A DNA stretch of 64,000 nt from DATMER01 sp031390755 (GTDB lineage: Bacteria; Acidobacteriota; Thermoanaerobaculia; Multivoradales; UBA5704), in contig JANMTS010000074.1 of assembly GCA_031390755.1 (NCBI GenBank), forward strand, positions 1 through 64,000, given 5' to 3'. The translations under genes were made by a program, and so were the position numbers. This document shows positions 57,692-64,000 of this stretch, in pieces. Under the pieces are notes generated by a model that was given only the letters and a program-made list of their open reading frames with translations, had not been told where the DNA came from and searched no databases. Within the stretch, counting starts at the first letter, position 1. Each line of letters opens with the position of its first letter.

Positions 57692-59173
57692 TCATTCGCA
57701 GTCGAACCCGCAGTCGAAACGGATGCGCTCCAGCACCAGGCTGCCGCCGACCCGAACCAGGCGGTGGGTCTTCTTGATGTAGGGGTGGGCGACGCGCGAA
57801 TCCTCATCGCCCTCGTGTCCCAACTCGACATGGCCGCGGCGGAGGAGATCCTCAAGAAAGAACCGCGCGTCCTCGGACTGGGTGTGCGGCGGCGCCTGCC
57901 CCATGTGCGGCGCGGAGGCGAAGGCCGGAAAAACCGCGGCCTCCGAGGGGGCGTGGACCAGGAGCGTCTCCACGCCGAGGCCCAGGCCGTCGGCCATCAC
58001 CTCCGTGACCGGCAGATCGGGCGCCGGGTCGGGCGCCGCGGAATAGGCGATTCCCTCCGGCGGCAGGGAGCTTTTCGCCGACGCCGCGGACAGCGAGAGC
58101 ACGCCGTGCCGCACGAAGGCGCTCTTGAGCGCGTCGCGGTAGCGCCCCTGGAACCGGGCGCGGTCCGCGTCGAGCAGGGCCGCGGCCACCTGGCTGAAGT
58201 AGGACGGCACCACGGGCGCGCGCCGCACCGCGTCCACCAGGAGCTGGCCGGCGTCCAGGCTGGCGCGCAGCAGGTTCTCCTCGTTCGTCCCCAAGGTCCT
58301 GAGCATCCCTCCCAACGCCTCCAGGAACGCGCTGCTGAACACCCGGCAGAACGAGTGCGGCTTCGAGCTGAGCTGCCCGGCGGGGCCGTCCGGCGGCAGG
58401 CGGGCCGGGTCCATGTAGAAGAAGGCGTTGACCGAGTTGCGCAGACAGTCGGGCTCCACCGCGTCCGGCCGGACCTGGCGGATCGCCCAGCCGAGCTGCT
58501 CGGCGATGCGCGAGTGGCTCGACGTGCGGAAGAGCCGGCCGCCCGTCTGCTGGAGGGCGCGGTTGCGGATCGACGGCAGCTGCAGCGAGGAGAGCAGCGT
58601 GCTGATGTCGCCGAAGGCTTCGTGGAACGAGGCGGCTTCGAGGCTGGCGGCGTGGAAGAGCTGCGGCCTCAGGGCATCCAGCACGGCGTGGCCGAGCTCG
58701 TGGCAGAGCACGTCCGGGCTCTCCCCCGAGTGGACCTCGTGCCCGCCCACGCGGGCGTGAAAGAACTCCAATCCCTCCCGGGTGTAGAAGGCGTTGAGGT
58801 CTTCCCCCGCGTCGAGGTTCACGCGCAGAACCTTCCCCACGCTGCCGTACCAGGCCAGGCCCGGCGGCAAGACGGCGCACCAGAAGTCGAGGCCCCGACG
58901 CAGCGCGTCGGCCGCGGTCCAGTAGCGGAACCCGGGCGTGCCGGGAGGGTACTCGCGGGCGGCCGGCGCCCGGCCCTGGATCTTCACCGGAAACGGACCG
59001 GCCGCGAGATCGGGCACGGGCCGCTTCACCGGCGTCCCCATCACGGGCACGGACCCGGACTCGCCGAAGGGGTCGTCCTCCCAGGCCAGGATGGTGGCGA
59101 CGGCCGGCTTCTTCGGCTTGGCGGCGGGCTTCTTCGGCTTGGTGGGGGTCTTGCCGGATTTCGCTGCGGGCAT
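57692..59173 (-). CDS. Gluzincin-like metallopeptidase with Lys/Pro/Ala-rich N-terminus
   Basis: 493 aa. H-E-L-G-H at 158-162 and, 23 residues later, H-E-A-F-G-D with Glu185, the HExxH...ExxxD arrangement of thermolysin-like gluzincins. No signal peptide; instead residues 4-26 are K-P-K-K-P-A-A-K-type repeats like histone H1 tails, suggesting nucleic-acid or polyanion binding. An insertion follows the active site, and the C-terminal third is unassigned. Substrate unknown. GAGGTGA precedes the ATG. Confidence 0.75.
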   Translation of the reverse strand: MPAAKSGKTPTKPKKPAAKPKKPAVATILAWEDDPFGESGSVPVMGTPVKRPVPDLAAGPFPVKIQGRAPAAREYPPGTPGFRYWTAADALRRGLDFWCAVLPPGLAWYGSVGKVLRVNLDAGEDLNAFYTREGLEFFHARVGGHEVHSGESPDVLCHELGHAVLDALRPQLFHAASLEAASFHEAFGDISTLLSSLQLPSIRNRALQQTGGRLFRTSSHSRIAEQLGWAIRQVRPDAVEPDCLRNSVNAFFYMDPARLPPDGPAGQLSSKPHSFCRVFSSAFLEALGGMLRTLGTNEENLLRASLDAGQLLVDAVRRAPVVPSYFSQVAAALLDADRARFQGRYRDALKSAFVRHGVLSLSAASAKSSLPPEGIAYSAAPDPAPDLPVTEVMADGLGLGVETLLVHAPSEAAVFPAFASAPHMGQAPPHTQSEDARFFLEDLLRRGHVELGHEGDEDSRVAHPYIKKTHRLVRVGGSLVLERIRFDCGFDCE

Positions 59174-59279
59174 GGCTCACCTCTCAGAATCTGCGCTGGA
59201 ACGTAGAAGCTTTCGCGGCGGGGGTCAAGCTCCGGACCGGCTGGATTTTGAGATACTGGGCGCAGGGAGGTTCCCGAAC

Positions 59280-60632
59280 ATGAAACGAGTCCTTTGTGCG
59301 GTGTTTGCCGGCGTCGCCGTCGCGGTAGTCGCCGGGATGTCATCGCTGCAAGCCCAGCAGGCTCCACCGCCCGGAATCACCGCCCTCGTCGGCGGCCGGC
59401 TGATCGACGGCTACGGCGGCCGCCCTCTCGAAAACAGCGTCGTGCTCGTCGAAGGCGGCCGTATCAAGGCGGTCGGGCAGGTGGGCCAGCTCGCCGTGCC
59501 CGAAGGCGCGCAGGTGATCTCGACCGAGGGGATGACCGTCCTCCCCGGGCTCTGGGACATGCACGTCCATCTCATGATCGTCGGGCACGCGGACTACGAC
59601 TACTGGGACCGCACCTACCCGCCGCTCTTCCGGTCCACCATCATGCCGGCGGCGGCGAAGCAGCTCCTCCTGGCCGGCGTGACCAGCGCCCGCGACCTCG
59701 GCGGCCCGCTCGACGACAGCATCGCGGTGCGCGACGCCGTCAACCGCGGCGAGATGCCCGGGCCGACGCTCTACGTCTCCGGCCCGTTCCTCCAGCACGA
59801 GGCCTACCCCGGAACCGAGGCGTTCCGCTGGGGCATCAAGGGAGTCGACGACGCCCGCGCCAAGGTCAAGCGCCTCGCGGACGCCGGGGTCGACGTCATC
59901 AAGCTCATCGACCAGGACCAGATGACGATGGACGAGGTCCGCGCCGTGGTCGACGAGGCGCACAAGCGCAAGCTGCCGGTGATCGCCCACTCCCACCGCG
60001 CCGAGGAGATCCGCCGCGGGCTCCAGGCCGGCGTCGACGGCTTCGAGCACACCGGCCTCGGCACGGCCCCCGAGTATCCCGAGGACGTATTCGCGATGAT
60101 GAAGGCGCGCGCCAACACGCTGTTCTGGACGCCCACCATCAGCCCGCTGCTGCTCTATCAGGAGACGCGGGACGGCTTCTCCGAACGGGTGGACGATCCG
60201 CGCTGGCACGCCGGCCTCCCCGCCGAGGTGGTGAAGGACATCCGCGGCTCGCTCGCGCACCTGGACCGCCTCACCTACTTCCAGTATGTGCCGCAGCGCC
60301 GGCCGACCCTGGCCCGCAAGTTCGAGCAGCTCCGGCAGTCCGGGGCCATCCTGATGATCGGCACCGACAGCGGCGTGCCGCTCAACTTCCACAGCGACTC
60401 GACCTGGCGGGAGATCGACGCCTGGGTGAACACGTTCGGCGTGGACCCGATGGACGCCATCCGAGCGGCGACCTTCTGGCCGGCGGTGGCCATGAAGGTG
60501 GAGAAAGAGGTCGGCACGGTCTCCGAGGGCAAGTGGGCCGACATCATCGCGGTCCGCGGCGACGTGCTCCGGCACGTCGATCTCCTCCAGGATCTCGACG
60601 TGGTGATCAAACGGGGCGTCCGGTACAAGTAA
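59280..60632 (+). CDS. Exported amidohydrolase
   Basis: 450 aa. Sec signal peptide (residues 1-24, ending S-L-Q-A-Q). Amidohydrolase fold with M-H-V-H-L in the N-terminal metal site, a later H-S-H-R and F-E-H-T-G, and D-S-G-V-P as the final Asp. The composite domain ends in G-K-W-A-D-I-I-A-V. Similar in type to imidazolonepropionase-like or prolidase-like periplasmic amidohydrolases. GGGAGG lies 9 nt before the ATG. A second, cytoplasm-or-export-unknown member ends the window. Confidence 0.9.
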   Translation: MKRVLCAVFAGVAVAVVAGMSSLQAQQAPPPGITALVGGRLIDGYGGRPLENSVVLVEGGRIKAVGQVGQLAVPEGAQVISTEGMTVLPGLWDMHVHLMIVGHADYDYWDRTYPPLFRSTIMPAAAKQLLLAGVTSARDLGGPLDDSIAVRDAVNRGEMPGPTLYVSGPFLQHEAYPGTEAFRWGIKGVDDARAKVKRLADAGVDVIKLIDQDQMTMDEVRAVVDEAHKRKLPVIAHSHRAEEIRRGLQAGVDGFEHTGLGTAPEYPEDVFAMMKARANTLFWTPTISPLLLYQETRDGFSERVDDPRWHAGLPAEVVKDIRGSLAHLDRLTYFQYVPQRRPTLARKFEQLRQSGAILMIGTDSGVPLNFHSDSTWREIDAWVNTFGVDPMDAIRAATFWPAVAMKVEKEVGTVSEGKWADIIAVRGDVLRHVDLLQDLDVVIKRGVRYK

Positions 60633-60819
60633 ATTCAGCCGGTTCCTTGAAAATTCGACATCGGCCGCGGCGGCGAGGGGCTCGAGCGCCCGCCCCGCGG
60701 CTCCCTCCTCTCCCGCCCAGAGCTGGCACGCCGCTTGCTGTTTCTTATTGTGTGGTTGAAGTCGGACCAGAAGTGGCGAAGAAATAGCAGCAATCCGATC
60801 TCGGGTAGGAGGTTCCGTC

Positions 60820-61122
60820 ATGAAAGTCCAGGGAAGCCGCAATCGCAGCATCATGGTGGCGTTCGTTTTCGCGATTCTGATCCTTTGCAGTCAGGCTCAG
60901 GCGGCGGGCTTTCGGGGCGGCGACCGGGGCATTGACCGGGACTCGGGCTCACGCCCGGCGATCAATCTGCTGGAGCAGGCCTCGGTCTGGCTCCACGAGG
61001 CGTGGGGCGGGCTGACCTCGGTGTTTGCGTCGAGCGAGACGCCCGCGCCGCCGGCCCCCCAGACCTGCACCCCGGGCACTCCGGGCTGCGATGCCGGCTG
61101 GGGACTGGATCCAGAGGGCTGA
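60820..61122 (+). CDS. Small secreted protein of unknown function
   Basis: 100 aa. Clear signal peptide (M-V-A-F-V-F-A-I-L-I-L-C-S-Q-A-Q-A-A). The mature part is Gly/Pro-rich and ends with two Cys in T-C-T-P-G-T-P-G-C-D-A-G-W-G, which may form a disulfide. TAGGAGG lies 7 nt before the ATG. It precedes the TPR-like gene by 85 bp and may share its transcript. Confidence 0.75.
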   Translation: MKVQGSRNRSIMVAFVFAILILCSQAQAAGFRGGDRGIDRDSGSRPAINLLEQASVWLHEAWGGLTSVFASSETPAPPAPQTCTPGTPGCDAGWGLDPEG

Positions 61123-61207
61123 AGCTGACGGGCTCCGGCCCTCAGTCGTTCAAGATACACGAAAGATGGCACGCGACCTGCATGGAATTCAACCGGGAGG
61201 AACGCGC

Positions 61208-62275
61208 GTGAACGAGGACTTCATCCACACCAACAACGACCCGGAAAGGGAGACCGGCCTCGGCTTCTGGCGCCGCGATCCCCCGAGCTGGGGTCTTTGC
61301 GAGTCTTTGATGTCCCGAAGCCAGGCTTGCCGCTGGCAGGACCCCGAGCAGATGGTTCTTCTGGCCGAGCGGGCGGCCGCGGTGGCCGAGAGCGTCGATC
61401 CCATGGAGTACGGGCTCGAGCTGGTCGCCGATCTCCGGGCTCGCGCCTGCGCCGAGCTGGCGAACGCCCATCGCGTCTCGGACGCTCTCGACTCCGCGGA
61501 ACGCGTGCTGCGCCAGTCCGTGGAATGGAGCGCCCGGGGGACCCAGGACCCTCTCCTTCTCGCCCGCATCATGCGTCTCGCCGCGGCTCTTCGGGCCGCC
61601 CAGCGGCGGTTTGACGAGGCTCTCCCCCTGCTCGATGCCGTCTACACCATCTACGAGCGTCACGGGGACCGTTCGAACGCCGGCCGCGCCCTGATCAGCA
61701 AGGGGCTGTACGTCGGCTACGACAACGATGCCGAAGGGGCCGTGCGCCTTCTCGAGACCGGGCTTTCGATGATCAACCCGGTCACCGATCCCAAGCTGGT
61801 TCTCTCCGCGGTTCACAACCTGATCGGCTTCCTGGCGGACTCGGGACGCTTCGACGAGGCGCGCAAGATTCTCCGCTTCGCCCGTCCGGCCTACACCGCC
61901 GACGGCGATCGCCTGGCGCTGGTCAAGATGCGCTGGCTGGAAGGCCGCATCGCCGCGGGGCTGGGAGAGATTCCGGTCGCGGAAGTCTTGTTCCTGGATG
62001 TGCGCGACGAGCTCGAAACGGCGGGGCTCAGCTACCACATGGCCCTGGCCTCGATGGATCTCGCCGAGGTCTGGCTCCAGGCGGGACGGACCGCCGAGGT
62101 GCGCGGGCTCGTCGAGCGGATCGTCACGGTCTTCCGGGTGCGGCGGATCGCCCGGGAGGCTCTCGCCTCCCTGCTCCTGCTGCGCGAAGCCCTGGACCGG
62201 GATCGGGTTTCGCTCGCCCTGCTACGGACGGTTCAGGACCGGATCAAACGCCTCGCCCTACAGCCGTCCATGTAG
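61208..62275 (+). CDS. TPR-like helical repeat protein
   Basis: 355 aa. GTG start with GGAGG 7 nt upstream; the open frame upstream is not coding-like. Repeated helix pairs are visible: A-L-D-S-A-E-R-V-L, D-E-A-L-P-L-L-D-A-V-Y, A-V-R-L-L-E-T-G-L, D-E-A-R-K-I-L-R-F-A and A-E-V-R-G-L-V-E-R-I, so about five TPR units fill the C-terminal two thirds. No enzymatic or DNA-binding domain. Such proteins often pair with XRE-type regulators; a helix-turn-helix-like gene lies convergently next to it. Confidence 0.78.
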   Translation: MNEDFIHTNNDPERETGLGFWRRDPPSWGLCESLMSRSQACRWQDPEQMVLLAERAAAVAESVDPMEYGLELVADLRARACAELANAHRVSDALDSAERVLRQSVEWSARGTQDPLLLARIMRLAAALRAAQRRFDEALPLLDAVYTIYERHGDRSNAGRALISKGLYVGYDNDAEGAVRLLETGLSMINPVTDPKLVLSAVHNLIGFLADSGRFDEARKILRFARPAYTADGDRLALVKMRWLEGRIAAGLGEIPVAEVLFLDVRDELETAGLSYHMALASMDLAEVWLQAGRTAEVRGLVERIVTVFRVRRIAREALASLLLLREALDRDRVSLALLRTVQDRIKRLALQPSM

Positions 62276-62333
62276 ATGGACGATGCAGTGGCGAGGCCGA
62301 TGATCCGGTCCGGCTTCCAATCCAAGCCCTAGG

Positions 62334-62738
62334 CTATTTACGGGACGCGTCCTCGGTATCGTCGGACGGCTCACCGTAGGCGCGCCGCAGGATTGCTCCA
62401 ACTTTCTTCTCCAGCTCCTTCACGCTCAACGACCGCGTCGACGCGGCCATCTCGGACGGCTCATAGCCGAGCTTCTGGAACCGGCCCAGGAGGTCGGCGA
62501 CCAGGGGGGTGTGCCCGAAGCCCGCGGCTTCCTCCCCCCGAACGCGCCGCGAATCCTCGTCCAGCTCCGCCAGGATCTGCAGAATCTGGGTCGGCTCCAG
62601 ATCGTCGTGGCTCTCCAGCAGCGGACCCAGAGTACCGATCGGCCATCCCAGCCGGCGCTCCAGATCCTCTTCCGAGAGACCCGAGACCTGGAGGGACGTC
62701 GCGATCAGCTCAGCCCAGCGGGCGCGGTCTTCTTCCAT
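62334..62738 (-). CDS. XRE-like helix-turn-helix regulator candidate
   Basis: 134 aa, all-helical and acidic. W-A-E-L-I-A-T-S-L-Q-V-S-G-L-S-E-E-D-L-E-R-R-L-G-W-P-I-G-T-L-G-P-L-L-E spells a helix-turn-helix of the XRE/lambda-repressor type. The C-terminal half is a charged helical region. Convergent with the TPR gene. A TACACT box lies 6 nt before an upstream out-of-frame ATG (62749), 11 bp from this start. Confidence 0.65.
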   Translation of the reverse strand: MEEDRARWAELIATSLQVSGLSEEDLERRLGWPIGTLGPLLESHDDLEPTQILQILAELDEDSRRVRGEEAAGFGHTPLVADLLGRFQKLGYEPSEMAASTRSLSVKELEKKVGAILRRAYGEPSDDTEDASRK

Positions 62739-62746
62739 GGCACTTC

Positions 62747-62761
62747 CATGAACCGAGTGTA
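62747..62761 (-). promoter_or_regulatory. TACACT box, 6 nt before an out-of-frame ATG upstream of the XRE-like gene
   Basis: Minus strand: TACACT, CGGTTC, ATG. That ATG opens a 14-codon ORF which overlaps the start of the XRE-like gene in another frame. If transcription begins there, the leader of the XRE-like gene is about 11 nt and competes with the mini-ORF. Confidence 0.35.
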
Positions 62762-62786
62762 AACGATTGCTTCCGCCAGGGCCCGG

Positions 62787-63401
62787 TCAACCCCGCAAGG
62801 GGGTTTCCCAGAGCGGCTCGTCCTCGCCGAACTCCCGCGCCAGGTGGCGGGCGAGCACGAACAGGAAGTCGGAGAGCCGGTTCAGGTAGCGCGAGACCTC
62901 GGGAGCGACCTCCTCCTCCCGGGCGAGGCGCAGGACGATCCGCTCGCAGCGCCGGCAGACGGTCCGGGCCACGTGCCCCAGCGCCGAGAACCGGCCGCCG
63001 CCGGAGAGGACGAAGGAGCGCAGCGGCGTGAGCTGCTCGTTCCAGCGGTCCATGGTCTCTTCCAGCCAGGCGATGCGCTCTTCCGTGATCGGGTTCTTCA
63101 CCCGGTCGGCGTGCGCGGGCGGCGTGGACAGGCTGCTGCCCAGGTCGAAGAGCGCCTGCTGCACGGTGTGGATGTGGCCCACCACCTCGCGGCTGGTCTC
63201 GTCGGTCCCGCTGGACGCGCCGGACGCGCCGGACGCAATCGTTTCGGTCAGGGCGGCGCGCAGCATCCCCAGGACCGATTGAAGCTCGTCCACCGTGCCG
63301 TAGCTCTCGATGCGCAGGGAGTCCTTGGGCACGCGCTCCCCGCCGACCAGGTCGGTCATCCCCTGGTCGCCGGTCCGGGTGTAGACCTTGTAGATCCTCA
63401 T
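62787..63401 (-). CDS. pduO: PduO-type ATP:cob(I)alamin adenosyltransferase
   Basis: 204 aa. N-terminus Y-K-V-Y-T-R-T-G-D-Q-G-M-T-D-L, then R-I-E-S-Y-G-T-V-D-E-L-Q-S-V-L-G, and C-terminal C-R-R-C-E-R-I-V and Y-L-N-R-L-S-D-F-L-F-V-L-A-R are the full signature of the PduO family. It transfers adenosyl from ATP to cob(I)alamin to make coenzyme B12. A 20-residue low-complexity Gly/Ala/Ser stretch (about 55-72) is inserted in a surface loop. No B12-dependent enzyme lies in the window. Confidence 0.95.
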   Translation of the reverse strand: MRIYKVYTRTGDQGMTDLVGGERVPKDSLRIESYGTVDELQSVLGMLRAALTETIASGASGASSGTDETSREVVGHIHTVQQALFDLGSSLSTPPAHADRVKNPITEERIAWLEETMDRWNEQLTPLRSFVLSGGGRFSALGHVARTVCRRCERIVLRLAREEEVAPEVSRYLNRLSDFLFVLARHLAREFGEDEPLWETPLRG

Positions 63402-63404
63402 CGT

Positions 63405-64000
63405 TCAGGGCACCGATTCGACGAGCGCGCCGTTCAGCTCGTAGATCCGGCCCCCCTTCATCACGAAGGAGACGCGCTCGGTGGCGGTGATGTCGGAGAG
63501 CGGGTTGCCCGGAACCGCGACGATGTCGGCCTGCTTGCCCGGCTCCAGGGTGCCGATCGTCCTGGCGAGGCCGAGGAGGTCGGCGGCCGAGGCGGTGGCC
63601 GTGCGCAGCGCGGCGGCGGGGGTCATGCCATGGTCGACCAGGAGCTTGAACTCGCGCGCGTTCAAACCGTGGGGGCTGACCGCCGAGTCGGTGCCGAAGG
63701 CGATCTTGACGCCCATGGCGAGAGCCTTGCGGAAGGTCTCCGAGCGCTTCGAGATGGCCGCCTTCGCCTTCTCCGCGATCTCCGGCGGATAGTGGCGGGC
63801 GGGCGAGGTGACGAACTCGCCGGCCAGCAGCGTGGGCACGAGGTAGACGCCCTTGTCCTTCATCATCCGCAGCGCTTCGTCGTCGAGGAAGGAGCCGTGC
63901 TCGATGGAGTCGATGCCCGCGCGGATGGCGACCTTGGCTCCTTCCGCGCCGTGGGCGTGGGCCGCAGCCTTCTTGCGCAGGCGGTGCGCCTCGTCGACGA
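63405..64000 (-). CDS. Amidohydrolase, C-terminal part (runs off the window)
   Basis: Open at the right edge, so the N-terminus lies outside. The visible part reads A-A-H-A-H-G (metal-binding His), S-I-E-H-G-S-F-L, G-T-D-S-A-V-S-P-H-G (final Asp) and G-K-Q-A-D-I-V-A-V-P-G-N-P-L, typical of imidazolonepropionase-like amidohydrolases. It ends 4 bp before the adenosyltransferase start, so the two form an operon in which this gene comes first. It resembles the exported amidohydrolase at 59280-60632 in family but is clearly a separate gene. Confidence 0.88.
   Translation of the reverse strand, partial: VDEAHRLRKKAAAHAHGAEGAKVAIRAGIDSIEHGSFLDDEALRMMKDKGVYLVPTLLAGEFVTSPARHYPPEIAEKAKAAISKRSETFRKALAMGVKIAFGTDSAVSPHGLNAREFKLLVDHGMTPAAALRTATASAADLLGLARTIGTLEPGKQADIVAVPGNPLSDITATERVSFVMKGGRIYELNGALVESVP

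Noticed and set aside
1..64000. tRNA, rRNA or riboswitch genes
   Set aside because: No cloverleaf, rRNA segment or known riboswitch core was recognised by eye; a covariance-model search would be needed to exclude small RNAs.

Overview
The window comes from a high-GC, Gram-negative bacterium. It has outer-membrane lipoproteins, a type VI secretion system, Tat- and Sec-exported hydrolases and an IPTL/PEP-CTERM-like sorting tail. Gene style and dispersed GC-rich repeats resemble Acidobacteriota (Thermoanaerobaculia-like), but there is no rRNA or marker gene here, so that placement is inference.

Layout. (1) 1-17.7 kb: the end of a DUF3782-type nuclease-like gene, then a tight leftward operon tssJ-K-L-M-A-B-C-hcp-E-F-G-H ending in a lytic transglycosylase gene. 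This is a full T6SS core without VgrG, PAAR or a recognisable effector. (2) 17.8-24.4 kb: two MacB-type permeases divergent from an HlyD-type adaptor around a perfect 14-bp palindrome, then a lipoprotein of the sulfatase/alkaline-phosphatase fold. (3) 24.3-31.9 kb: dispersed repeats, hicAB, a Tat-exported amidase, a GGDEF cyclase, ada-alkA alkylation repair, and an MNT/HepT pair whose toxin motif is altered. (4) 31.9-42.5 kb: an exported M1 peptidase, a frameshifted fungalysin with P-domain, DUF11 repeats and sorting tail, a dynamin-like GTPase, and an unlisted 59-aa gene coupled to an AmpG-like permease. (5) 42.5-48.8 kb: an accessory island with brnTA, an integrase-less integron cassette array (three clear attC sites plus one candidate, three lower-GC cassette genes), a ~0.47-kb array of degenerate 20/21-bp repeats, and antitoxin and PIN modules between two 90-bp direct copies. 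(6) 48.8-64 kb: PspC, adenine deaminase, a second 20/21-bp array of unrelated sequence, a PDZ protein, a histidine kinase/OmpR pair, zinc alcohol dehydrogenase, aldehyde dehydrogenase, a gluzincin-like peptidase, two amidohydrolases, a TPR protein, an XRE-like protein and a PduO-type adenosyltransferase.

Recurring style. Co-transcribed genes often overlap by 4 nt as GTGA or ATGA. Several genes (ada, the 59-aa gene, the PIN gene, ade) have a TANNNT box exactly 6 nt before the start codon, which predicts leaderless mRNAs. At two other genes the same box points at an out-of-frame upstream ATG. The most notable discoveries are the attC cassette array without an integrase and the two tandem arrays that share an average 20.5-bp period but not a sequence.
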